Shown: piece by piece, positions 1 to 10,860 of the stretch
Layout: each line of letters starts with the position of its first letter
Position numbering within the stretch: position 1 is the stretch's first letter
Assembly: GCF_047675955.1 (NCBI RefSeq)
Contig: NW_027327631.1
Coordinates: forward strand, 62,001-126,000
Origin: Chlorocebus sabaeus
Lineage: Eukaryota > Chordata > Mammalia > Primates > Cercopithecidae
DNA: 64,000 nucleotides
Reading direction: 5' to 3'
Position numbers and translations under genes: made by a program
Notes under the pieces: model-generated
The model's database searches: none
Seen by the model: only the letters and a program-made list of their open reading frames with translations
Told to the model about the DNA's origin: nothing

Positions 1-2465
1 AAGGGAAAGATGTAACTCTGTGAGATGAATTAACAGAACACAGAGCAGTTTCTCAGAAAGCTTCTTTCCAGTTTTGAACGGAAGATATTTTCTCTTTCAC
101 CATAGCCCTCTATGGGCTTCCAAATATCCCTTTGCCAATTCCACAAGAACAGCCTTAGCGAAAGGCTTCTTGAAGGGAAAGATGTAGCTCTGTGAGATGA
201 ATTAACAGCACACAGAGCAGTTTCTCAGAAAGCTTCTTTAAAGTTTTGAACGGAAGATATTTCCTTTTTCACCATAGCCCTCTATGGGCTTCCAAATATC
301 CCTTTGCCAATTCCACAAGAACAGCCTTAGCGAAAGGCTTCTTGAAGGGAAAGATGTAACTCTGTGAGATAAATTAACAGAACACAGAGCAGTTTCTCAG
401 AAAGCTTCTTTCCAGTTTTGAAGGGAAGATATTTCCTTTTTCACCATAGCCCTCTCTGGGCTTCCAAATATCCCTTTGCCAATTCCACAAGAACAGCCTT
501 AGCGAAAGGCTTCTTGAAGGGAAAGATGTAACTCTGTGAGATGAATTAACAGAACACAGAGCAGTTTCTCAGAAAGATTCTTTCCAGTTTTGAACGGAAG
601 ATATTTCCTTTTTCACCATAGCCCTCTATGGGCTTCCAAATATCCCTTTGCCAATTCCACAAGAACAGCCTTAGCGAAGGGCTTCTTGAAGGGAAAGATG
701 TAACTCTGTGAGATGAATTAACAGAACACAGAGCAGTTTCTCAGAAAGCTTCTTTCCAGTTTTGAACGGAAGATATTTCCTTTTTCACCGTAGCCCTCTA
801 TGGGCTTTCAAATATCCCTTTGCCAATTCCACAAGAACAGCCTTAGCGAAAGGATTCTTGAAGGGAAAGATGTAACTCTGTGAGATGAATGAACAGAACA
901 CAGAGCAGTTTCTCAGAAAGCTTCTTTCCAGTTTTGAACGGAAGATATTTCCTTTTTCACCATAGCCCTCTATGGGCTTCCAAATATCCCTTTGCCAATT
1001 CCACAAGAACAGCCTTAGCGAAAGGCTTCTTGAAGGGAAAGATGTAACTCTGTGAGATGAATGAACAGAACACAGAGCAGTTTCTCAGAAAGCTTCTTTC
1101 CAGTTTTGAACGGAAGATATTTCCTTTTTCACCATAGCCCTCTATGGGCTTCCAAATATCCCTTTGCCAATTCCACAAGAACAGCCTTAGCGAAAGGCTT
1201 CTTGAAGGGAAAGATGTAACTCTGTGAGATGAATTAACAGAACACAGAGCAGTTTCTCAGAAAGCTTCTTTCCAGTTTTAAACGGAAGATATTTCCTTTT
1301 TCACCATAGCCCTCTATGGGCTTCCAAATATCCCTTTGCCAATTCCACAAGAACAGCCTTAGCGAAAGGCTTCTTGAAGGGAAAGATGTAACTCTGTGAG
1401 ATGAATGAACAGAACACAGAGCAGTTTCTCAGAAAGCTTCTTTCCAGTTTTGAACGGAAGATATTTCCTTTTTCACCATAGCCCTCTGTGGGCTTCCAAA
1501 TATCCCTTTGCCAATTCCACAAGAACAGCCTTAGCGAAAGGTTTCTTGAAGGGAAAGATGTAACTCTGTGAGATGAATTAACAGAACACAGAGCAGTTTC
1601 TCAGAAAGCTTCTTTCCAGTTTTGAACGGAAGATATTTCCTTTTTCACCATAGCCCTCTATGGGCTTCCAAATATCCCTTTGCCAATTCCACAAGAACAG
1701 CCTTAGCGAAAGGATTCTTGAAGGGAAAGATGTAACTCTGTGAGATGAATTAACAGAACACAGAGCAGTTTCTCAGAAAGCTTCTTTCCAGTTTTGAACG
1801 GAAGATATTTCCTTTTTCACCATAGCCCTCTATGGGCTTCCAAATATCCCTTTGCCAATTCCACAAGAACAGCCTTAGCGAAAGGCTTCTTGAAGGGAAA
1901 GATGTAACTCTGTGAGATGAATTAACAGAACACAGAGCAGTTTCTCAGAAAGCTTCTTTCCAGTTTTGAACGGAAGATATTTCCTTTTTCACCATAGCCC
2001 TCTATGGGCTTCCAAATATCCCTTTGCCAATTCCACAAGAACAGCCTTAGCGAAAGGCTTCTTGAAGGGAAAGATGTAACTCTGTGAGATGAATGAACAG
2101 AACACAGAGCAGTTTCTCAGAAAGCTTCTTTCCAGTTTTGAACGGAAGATATTTCCTTTTCCACCATAGCCCTCTATGGGCTTCCAAATATCCCTTTGCC
2201 AATTCCACAAGAACAGCCTTAGCGAAAGGATTCTTGAAGGGAAAGATGTAACTCTGTGAGATGAATGAACAGAACACAGAGCAGTTTCTCAGAAAGCTTC
2301 TTTCCAGTTTTGAACGGAAGATATTTCCTTTTTCACCATAGCCCTCTATGGGCTTCCAAATATCCCTTTGCCAATTCCACAAGAACAGCCTTAGCGAAAG
2401 GCTTCTTGAAGGGAAAGATGTAACTCTGTGAGATGAATTAACAGAACACAGAGCAGTTTCTCAGA

Positions 2466-2471
2466 AAGCTT
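2466..2471. other. HindIII site that defines the monomer ladder
   Basis: AAGCTT occurs once per monomer at offsets 58-63, and HindIII is the enzyme that classically releases the 172-bp African green monkey monomer. Copies that lose the site are shared markers rather than random changes. AAGCAT occurs near 7113, 8489, 11584, 16916 and 21560. AAGGTT occurs near 30847, 35663 and 40136. Single losses lie near 574 (AAGATT) and 25343 (AAGCTA). Confidence 0.9.
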
Positions 2472-2496
2472 CTTTCCAGTTTTGAACGGAAGATAT

Positions 2497-2513
2497 TTCC
2501 TTTTTCACCATAG
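2497..2513 (+). promoter_or_regulatory. pJalpha box (A-type alpha-satellite box)
   Basis: The 17 bases TTCCTTTTTCACCATAG match the published pJalpha consensus TTCCTTTTYCACCRTAG at every position. The box sits in the slot that holds the CENP-B box in B-type human monomers. It recurs in most monomers at offsets 89-105. The two degenerate positions vary as the consensus allows: Y=C near 14027 and 19359, and R=G near 14204 and 19536. It is broken in several variant families described separately. The motif match is direct; protein binding in this species is not shown. Confidence 0.85.
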
Positions 2514-2526
2514 CCCTCTATGGGCT
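2512..2526. other. Short dyad (inverted repeat) next to the pJalpha box
   Basis: AGCCC and GGGCT form a 5-bp inverted repeat around a 5-base loop at offsets 104-118, overlapping the last two bases of the pJalpha box. It recurs in nearly every monomer. A second short inverted repeat, CTTC-TT-GAAG, spans the monomer junction. Such short dyads have been proposed to favour non-B DNA at centromeres that lack CENP-B binding; here this is only a sequence observation. Confidence 0.6.
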
Positions 2527-2924
2527 TCCAAATATCCCTTTGCCAATTCCACAAGAACAGCCTTAGCGAAAGGCTTCTTGAAGGGAAAGATGTAACTCTG
2601 TGAGATGAATTAACAGCACACGGAGCAGTTTCTCAGAAAGCTTCTTTCCAGTTTTGAACGGAAGATATTTCCTTTTTCACCATAGCCCTCTATGGGCTTC
2701 CAAATATCCCTTTGCCAATTCCACAAGAACAGCCTTAGCGAAAGGATTCTTGAAGGGAAAGATGTAACTCTGTGAGATGAATTAACAGAACACAGAGCAG
2801 TTTCTCAGAAAGCTTCTTTCCAGTTTTGAACGGAAGATATTTCCTTTTTCACCATAGCCCTCTATGGGCTTCCAAATATCCCTTTGCCAATTCCACAAGA
2901 ACAGCCTTAGCGAAAGGATTCTTG

Positions 2925-4644
2925 AAGGGAAAGATGTAACTCTGTGAGATGAATTAACAGAACACAGAGCAGTTTCTCAGAAAGCTTCTTTCCAGTTTTG
3001 AACGGAAGATATTTTCTTTTTCACCATAGCCCTCTATGGGCTTCCAAATATCCCTTTGCCAATTCCACAAGAACAGCCTTAGCGAAAGGCTTCTTGAAGA
3101 GAAAGATGTAACTCTGTGAGATGAATGAACAGAACACAGAGCAGTTTCTCAGAAAGCTTCTTTCCAGTTTTGAAGGGAAGATATTTCCTTTTTCACCATA
3201 GCCCTCTATGGGCTTCCAAATATCCCTTTGCCAATTCCACAAGAACAGCCTTAGCGAAAGGCTTCTTGAAGGGAAAGATGTAACTCTGTGAGATGAATTA
3301 ACAGAACACAGAGCAGTTTCTCAGAAAGCTTCTTTCCAGTTTTCAACGGAAGATATTTCCTTTTTCACCATAGCCCTCTATGGGCTTCCAAATATCCCTT
3401 TGCCAATTCCACAAGAACAGCCTTAGCGAAAGGCTTCTTGAAGGGAAAGATGTAACTCTGTGAGATGAATTAACAGAACACAGAGCAGTTTCTCAGAAAG
3501 CTTCTTTCCAGTTTTGAACGGAAGATATTTCCTTTTTCACCATAGCCCTCTATGGGCTTCCAAATATCCCTTTGCCAATTCCACAAGAACAGCCTTCGCG
3601 AAAGGCTTCTTGAAGGGAAAGATGTAACTCTGTGAGATGAATTAACAGAACACAGAGCAGTTTCTCAGAAAGCTTCTTTCCAGTTTTGAACGGAAGATAT
3701 TTCCTTTTTCACCATAGCCCTCTATGGGCTTCCAAATATCCCTTTGCCAATTCCACAAGAACAGCCTTAGCGAAAGGCTTCTTGAAGGGAAAGATGTAAC
3801 TCTGTGAGATGAATTAACAGAACACAGAGCAGTTTCTCAGAAAGCTTCTTTCCAGTTTTGAACGGAAGATATTTCCTTTTTCACCATAGCCCTCTATGGG
3901 CTTCCAAATATCCCTTTGCCAATTCCACAAGAACAGCCTTAGCGAAAGGATTCTTGAAGGGAAAGATGTAACTCTGTGAGGTGAATTAACAGAACACAGA
4001 GCAGTTTCTCAGAAAGCTTCTTTCCAGTTTTGAACGGAAGATATTTTCTCTTTCACCATAGCCCTCTATGGGCTTCCAAATATCCCTTTGCCAATTCCAC
4101 AAGAACAGCCTTAGCGAAAGGCTTCTTGAAGAGAAAGATGTAGCTCTGTGAGATGAATTAACAGCACACAGAGCAGTTTCTCAGAAAGCTTCTTTAAAGT
4201 TTTGAACGGAAGATATTTCCTTTTTCACCATAGCCCTCTATGGGCTTCCAAATATCCCTTTGCCAATTCCACAAGAACAGCCTTAGCGAAAGGCTTCTTG
4301 AAGTGAAAGATGTAACTCTGTGAGATGAATTAACAGAACACCGAGCAGTTTCTCAGAAAGCTTCTTTCCAGTTTTGAACGGAAGATATTTCCTTTTTCAC
4401 CATAGCCCTCTATGGGCTTCCAAATATCCCTTTGCCAATTCCACAAGAACAGCCTTAGCGAAAGGATTCTTGAAGGGAAAGATGTAACTCTGTGAGATGA
4501 ATTAACAGAACACAGAGCAGTTTCTCAGAAAGCTTCTTTCCAGTTTTGAACGGAAGATATTTCCTTTTTCACCATAGTCCTCTATGGGCTTCCAAATATC
4601 CCTTTGCCAATTCCACAAGAACAGCCTTAGCGAAAGGATTCTTG
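2925..4644 (-). repeat. 10-mer HOR unit 1 (1720 bp)
   Basis: The unit starts with a C91T monomer ('tattttcttttt'), followed by one with 'gaagag', G31 and C79G ('gaaggg'). An NruI-type monomer (C157, near 3597) follows. The unit ends with X, a Y variant with 'gaagag', a monomer with 'gaagtg' and 'caccgag', and a monomer with 'catagtcc'. It contains one XY pair, where unit 2 has two. It also has a private G76C ('ttttcaac') near 3344. Confidence 0.8.
3596..3601. other. NruI-type variant site (A157C), first of about 27
   Basis: A-to-C at offset 157 turns TTAGCGAA into the 8-bp palindrome TTCGCGAA, adding an NruI site and one CpG. Other copies lie near 5316, 7036, 8412, 9788, 11507, 12195, 15119, 16839, 17527, 21483, 22171, 25611, 28191, 30427, 33007, 35243, 39716, 44018, 48834, 49866, 51930, 53306, 54854, 57262, 58122 and 61391. 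The spacing in the left half follows the HOR units. Confidence 0.8.
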
Positions 4645-6364
4645 AAGGGAAAGATGTAACTCTGTGAGATGAATTAACAGAACACAGAGCAGTTTCTCAG
4701 AAAGCTTCTTTCCAGTTTTGAACGGAAGATATTTTCTTTTTCACCATAGCCCTCTATGGGCTTCCAAATATCCCTTTGCCAATTCCACAAGAACAGCCTT
4801 AGCGAAAGGCTTCTTGAAGAGAAAGATGTAACTCTGTGAGATGAATGAACAGAACACAGAGCAGTTTCTCAGAAAGCTTCTTTCCAGTTTTGAAGGGAAG
4901 ATATTTCCTTTTTCACCATAGCCCTCTATGGGCTTCCAAATATCCCTTTGCCAATTCCACAAGAACAGCCTTAGCGAAAGGCTTCTTGAAGGGAAAGATG
5001 TAACTCTGTGAGATGAATGAACAGAACACAGAGCAGTTTCTCAGAAAGCTTCTTTCCAGTTTTGAACGGAAGATATTTCCTTTTTCACCATAGCCCTCTA
5101 TGGGCTTCCAAATATCCCTATGCCAATTCCACAAGAACAGCCTTAGCGAAAGGCTTCTTGAAGGGAAAGATGTAACTCTGTGAGATGAATTAACAGAACA
5201 CAGAGCAGTTTCTCAGAAAGCTTCTTTCCAGTTTTGAACGGAAGATATTTCCTTTTTCACCATAGCCCTCTATGGGCTTCCAAATATCCCTTTGCCAATT
5301 CCACAAGAACAGCCTTCGCGAAAGGCTTCTTGAAGGGAAAGATGTAACTCTGTGAGATGAATTAACAGAACACAGAGCAGTTTCTCAGAAAGCTTCTTTC
5401 CAGTTTTGAACGGAAGATATTTTCTCTTTCACCATAGCCCTCTATGGGCTTCCAAATATCCCTTTGCCAATTCCACAAGAACAGCCTTAGCGAAAGGCTT
5501 CTTGAAGGGAAAGATGTAGCTCTGTGAGATGAATTAACAGCACACAGAGCAGTTTCTCAGAAAGCTTCTTTAAAGTTTTGAACGGAAGATATTTCCTTTT
5601 TCACCATAGCCCTCTATGGGCTTCCAAATATCCCTTTGCCAATTCCACAAGAACAGCCTTAGCGAAAGGATTCTTGAAGGGAAAGATGTAACTCTGTGAG
5701 ATGAATTAACAGAACACAGAGCAGTTTCTCAGAAAGCTTCTTTCCAGTTTTGAACGGAAGATATTTTCTCTTTCACCATAGCCCTCTATGGGCTTCCAAA
5801 TATCCCTTTGCCAATTCCACAAGAACAGCCTTAGCGAAAGGCTTCTTGAAGAGAAAGATGTAGCTCTGTGAGATGAATTAACAGCACACAGAGCAGTTTC
5901 TCAGAAAGCTTCTTTAAAATTTTGAACGGAAGATATTTCCTTTTTCACCATAGCCCTCTATGGGCTTCCAAATATCCCTTTGCCAATTCCACAAGAACAG
6001 CCTTAGCGAAAGGCTTCTTGAAGTGAAAGATGTAACTCTGTGAGATGAATTAACAGAACACCGAGCAGTTTCTCAGAAAGCTTCTTTCCAGTTTTGAACG
6101 GAAGATATTTCCTTTTTCACCATAGCCCTCTATGGGCTTCCAAATATCCCTTTGCCAATTCCACAAGAACAGCCTTAGCGAAAGGATTCTTGAAGGGAAA
6201 GATGTAACTCTGTGAGATGAATTAACAGAACACAGAGCAGTTTCTCAGAAAGCTTCTTTCCAGTTTTGAACGGAAGATATTTCCTTTTTCACCATAGTCC
6301 TCTATGGGCTTCCAAATATCCCTTTGCCAATTCCACAAGAACAGCCTTAGCGAAAGGATTCTTG
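4645..6364 (-). repeat. 10-mer HOR unit 2 (1720 bp)
   Basis: The marker order is: C91T; gaagag/G31/C79G; T132A ('ccctatgcc'); C157; X; Y; X; Y variant with 'ttaaaat'; 'gaagtg' plus 'caccgag'; 'catagtcc'. It thus holds two consecutive XY pairs at 5333-6020. This is the fullest form of the unit, from which the 8-mers differ by loss of one pair, or to which they were extended. Confidence 0.85.
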
Positions 6365-7740
6365 AAGGGAAAGATGTAACTCTGTGAGATGAATTAACAG
6401 AACACAGAGCAGTTTCTCAGAAAGCTTCTTTCCAGTTTTGAACGGAAGATATTTTCTTTTTCACCATAGCCCTCTATGGGCTTCCAAATATCCCTTTGCC
6501 AATTCCACAAGAACAGCCTTAGCGAAAGGCTTCTTGAAGAGAAAGATGTAACTCTGTGAGATGAATGAACAGAACACAGAGCAGTTTCTCAGAAAGCTTC
6601 TTTCCAGTTTTGAAGGGAAGATATTTCCTTTTTCACCATAGCCCTCTATGGGCTTCCAAATATCCCTTTGCCAATTCCACAAGAACAGCCTTAGCGAAAG
6701 GCTTCTTGAAGGGAAAGATGTAACTCTGTGAGATGAATTAACAGAACACAGAGCAGTTTCTCAGAAAGCTTCTTTCCAGTTTTGAACGGAAGATATTTCC
6801 TTTTTCACCATAGCCCTCTATGGGCTTCCAAATATCCCTATGCCAATTCCACAAGAACAGCCTTAGCGAAAGGCTTCTTGAAGGGAAAGATGTAACTCTG
6901 TGAGATGAATTAACAGAACACAGAGCAGTTTCTCAGAAAGCTTCTTTCCAGTTTTGAACGGAAGATATTTCCTTTTTCACCATAGCCCTCTATGGGCTTC
7001 CAAATATCCCTTTGCCAATTCCACAAGAACAGCCTTCGCGAAAGGCTTCTTGAAGGGAAAGATGTAACTCTGTGAGATGAATTAACAGAACACAGAGCAG
7101 TTTCTCAGAAAGCATCTTTCCAGTTTTGAACGGAAGATATTTTCTCTTTCACCATAGCCCTCTATGGGCTTCCAAATATCCCTTTGCCAATTCCACAAGA
7201 ACAGCCTTAGCGAAAGGCTTCTTGAAGGGAAAGATGTAGCTCTGTGAGATGAATTAACAGCACACAGAGCAGTTTCTCAGAAAGCTTCTTTAAAGTTTTG
7301 AACGGAAGATATTTCCTTTTTCACCATAGTCCTCTATGGGCTTCCAAATATCCCTTTGCCAATTCCACAAGAACAGCCTTAGCGAAAGGCTTCTTGAAGG
7401 GAAAGATGTAACTCTGTGAGATGAATTAACAGAACACCGAGCAGTTTCTCAGAAAGCTTCTTTCCAGTTTTGAACGGAAGATATTTCCTTTTTCACCATA
7501 GCCCTCTATGGGCTTCCAAATATCCCTTTGCCAATTCCACAAGAACAGCCTTAGCGAAAGGCTTCTTGAAGGGAAAGATGTAACTCTGTGAGATGAATTA
7601 ACAGAACACAGAGCAGTTTCTCAGAAAGCTTCTTTCCAGTTTTGAACGGAAGATATTTCCTTTTTCACCATAGTCCTCTATGGGCTTCCAAATATCCCTT
7701 TGCCAATTCCACAAGAACAGCCTTAGCGAAAGGATTCTTG
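6365..7740 (-). repeat. 8-mer HOR unit 3 (1376 bp)
   Basis: It has the same marker order as unit 2 but only one XY pair, at 7053-7396. The X monomer has lost HindIII (AAGCAT near 7113), a change shared with units at 8489, 11584, 16916 and 21560. The Y monomer carries an extra 'catagtcc' near 7329 that is private to this unit. Confidence 0.85.
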
Positions 7741-9116
7741 AAGGGAAAGATGTAACTCTGTGAGATGAATTAACAGAACACAGAGCAGTTTCTCAGAAAG
7801 CTTCTTTCCAGTTTTGAACGGAAGATATTTTCTTTTTCACCATAGCCCTCTATGGGCTTCCAAATATCCCTTTGCCAATTCCACAAGAACAGCCTTAGCG
7901 AAAGGCTTCTTGAAGAGAAAGATGTAACTCTGTGAGATGAATGAACAGAACACAGAGCAGTTTCTCAGAAAGCTTCTTTCCAGTTTTGAAGGGAAGATAT
8001 TTCCTTTTTCACCATAGCCCTCTATGGGCTTCCAAATATCCCTTTGCCAATTCCACAAGAACAGCCTTAGCGAAAGGCTTCTTGAAGGGAAAGATGTAAC
8101 TCTGTGAGATGAATGAACAGAACACAGAGCAGTTTCTCAGAAAGCTTCTTTCCAGTTTTGAACGGAAGATATTTCCTTTTTCACCATAGCCCTCTATGGG
8201 CTTCCAAATATCCCTATGCCAATTCCACAAGAACAGCCTTAGCGAAAGGCTTCTTGAAGGGAAAGATGTAACTCTGTGAGATGAATTAACAGAACACAGA
8301 GCAGTTTCTCAGAAAGCTTCTTTCCAGTTTTGAACGGAAGATATTTCCTTTTTCACCATAGCCCTCTATGGGCTTCCAAATATCCCTTTGCCAATTCCAC
8401 AAGAACAGCCTTCGCGAAAGGCTTCTTGAAGGGAAAGATGTAACTCTGTGAGATGAATTAACAGAACACAGAGCAGTTTCTCAGAAAGCATCTTTCCAGT
8501 TTTGAACGGAAGATATTTTCTCTTTCACCATAGCCCTCTATGGGCTTCCAAATATCCCTTTGCCAATTCCACAAGAACAGCCTTAGCGAAAGGCTTCTTG
8601 AAGGGAAAGATGTAGCTCTGTGAGATGAATTAACAGCACACAGAGCAGTTTCTCAGAAAGCTTCTTTAAAGTTTTGAACGGAAGATATTTCCTTTTTCAC
8701 CATAGCCCTCTATGGGCTTCCAAATATCCCTTTGCCAATTCCACAAGAACAGCCTTAGCGAAAGGCTTCTTGAAGGGAAAGATGTAACTCTGTGAGATGA
8801 ATTAACAGAACACCGAGCAGTTTCTCAGAAAGCTTCTTTCCAGTTTTGAACGGAAGATATTTCCTTTTTCACCATAGCCCTCTATGGGCTTCCAAATATC
8901 CCTTTGCCAATTCCACAAGAACAGCCTTAGCGAAAGGCTTCTTGAAGGGAAAGATGTAACTCTGTGAGATGAATTAACAGAACACAGAGCAGTTTCTCAG
9001 AAAGCTTCTTTCCAGTTTTGAACGGAAGATATTTCCTTTTTCACCATAGTCCTCTATGGGCTTCCAAATATCCCTTTGCCAATTCCACAAGAACAGCCTT
9101 AGCGAAAGGATTCTTG
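7741..9116 (-). repeat. 8-mer HOR unit 4 (1376 bp)
   Basis: It is almost identical to unit 3, with one XY pair at 8429-8772, the AAGCAT HindIII loss near 8489 and an NruI-type monomer near 8413. The direct neighbourhood of two 8-mers indicates recent tandem duplication of the contracted form. Confidence 0.85.
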
Positions 9117-10836
9117 AAGGGAAAGATGTAACTCTGTGAGATGAATTAACAGAACACAGAGCAGTTTCTCAGAAAGCTTCTTTCCAGTTTTGAACGGAAG
9201 ATATTTTCTTTTTCACCATAGCCCTCTATGGGCTTCCAAATATCCCTTTGCCAATTCCACAAGAACAGCCTTAGCGAAAGGCTTCTTGAAGAGAAAGATG
9301 TAACTCTGTGAGATGAATGAACAGAACACAGAGCAGTTTCTCAGAAAGCTTCTTTCCAGTTTTGAAGGGAAGATATTTCCTTTTTCACCATAGCCCTCTA
9401 TGGGCTTCCAAATATCCCTTTGCCAATTCCACAAGAACAGCCTTAGCGAAAGGCTTCTTGAAGGGAAAGATGTAACTCTGTGAGATGAATGAACAGAACA
9501 CAGAGCAGTTTCTCAGAAAGCTTCTTTCCAGTTTTGAACGGAAGATATTTCCTTTTTCACCATAGCCCTCTATGGGCTTCCAAATATCCCTATGCCAATT
9601 CCACAAGAACAGCCTTAGCGAAAGGCTTCTTGAAGGGAAAGATGTAACTCTGTGAGATGAATTAACAGAACACAGAGCAGTTTCTCAGAAAGCTTCTTTC
9701 CAGTTTTGAACGGAAGATATTTCCTTTTTCACCATAGCCCTCTATGGGCTTCCAAATATCCCTTTGCCAATTCCACAAGAACAGCCTTCGCGAAAGGCTT
9801 CTTGAAGGGAAAGATGTAACTCTGTGAGATGAATTAACAGAACACAGAGCAGTTTCTCAGAAAGCTTCTTTCCAGTTTTGAACGGAAGATATTTTCTCTT
9901 TCACCATAGCCCTCTATGGGCTTCCAAATATCCCTTTGCCAATTCCACAAGAACAGCCTTAGCGAAAGGCTTCTTGAAGGGAAAGATGTAGCTCTGTGAG
10001 ATGAATTAACAGCACACAGAGCAGTTTCTCAGAAAGCTTCTTTAAAGTTTTGAACGGAAGATATTTCCTTTTTCACCATAGCCCTCTATGGGCTTCCAAA
10101 TATCCCTTTGCCAATTCCACAAGAACAGCCTTAGCGAAAGGATTCTTGAAGGGAAAGATGTAACTCTGTGAGATGAATTAACAGAACACAGAGCAGTTTC
10201 TCAGAAAGCTTCTTTCCAGTTTTGAACGGAAGATATTTTCTCTTTCACCATAGCCCTCTATGGGCTTCCAAATATCCCTTTGCCAATTCCACAAGAACAG
10301 CCTTAGCGAAAGGCTTCTTGAAGAGAAAGATGTAGCTCTGTGAGATGAATTAACAGCACACAGAGCAGTTTCTCAGAAAGCTTCTTTAAAATTTTGAACG
10401 GAAGATATTTCCTTTTTCACCATAGCCCTCTATGGGCTTCCAAATATCCCTTTGCCAATTCCACAAGAACAGCCTTAGCGAAAGGCTTCTTGAAGTGAAA
10501 GATGTAACTCTGTGAGATGAATTAACAGAACACCGAGCAGTTTCTCAGAAAGCTTCTTTCCAGTTTTGAACGGAAGATATTTCCTTTTTCACCATAGCCC
10601 TCTATGGGCTTCCAAATATCCCTTTGCCAATTCCACAAGAACAGCCTTAGCGAAAGGATTCTTGAAGGGAAAGATGTAACTCTGTGAGATGAATTAACAG
10701 AACACAGAGCAGTTTCTCAGAAAGCTTCTTTCCAGTTTTGAACGGAAGATATTTCCTTTTTCACCATAGTCCTCTATGGGCTTCCAAATATCCCTTTGCC
10801 AATTCCACAAGAACAGCCTTAGCGAAAGGATTCTTG
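9117..10836 (-). repeat. 10-mer HOR unit 5 (1720 bp)
   Basis: It returns to the two-pair form, with XY pairs at 9805-10148 and 10149-10492. Its marker order is that of unit 2, including 'ttaaaat' in the second Y, 'gaagtg' with 'caccgag', and 'catagtcc'. The next unit starts with a 1-bp deletion. Confidence 0.85.
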
Positions 10837-10854
10837 AAGGGAAAGATGTAACTC

Positions 10855-10860
10855 TGTAGA
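10855..10860. other. Single-base deletion that shifts the array phase
   Basis: The usual CTGTGAGATG reads CTGTAGATG here, one G short between 10857 and 10858. Downstream monomers are one base early until 38142. The equivalent monomer in the next unit (near 16189) has the normal sequence, so the deletion is private to this copy. Confidence 0.9.

Larger units (their letters stand above)
2409..2580 (-). repeat. Modal T-type alpha-satellite monomer (reference copy)
   Basis: This monomer carries the commonest base at every diagnostic site and can serve as the reference for the rest. It has T at offset 31, HindIII at 2466-2471, an intact pJalpha box at 2497-2513 and A at offset 157. It has two CpGs, in 'aacgg' at offsets 79-80 and 'agcga' at offsets 159-160. 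The G-type counterpart, identical except G at offset 31, is represented by 26832-27003. Confidence 0.9.
1..2924 (-). repeat. Domain 1: near-modal monomers, monomers 1-17
   Basis: These seventeen monomers have no clear long-range order within the window. They open with an XY dimer at 1-344. T and G at offset 31 are mixed, and C166A ('aaaggattc') recurs. A rare HindIII loss lies near 574. The stretch may be the end of a HOR that begins outside the window. Confidence 0.7.

Noticed and set aside
2559..2580. CENP-B-box-like TTTCGCTAAGGCTGTTC on the minus strand near the monomer end
   Set aside because: It shares the TTCG but lacks the required A and the CGGG half, and it is not in the canonical CENP-B slot.
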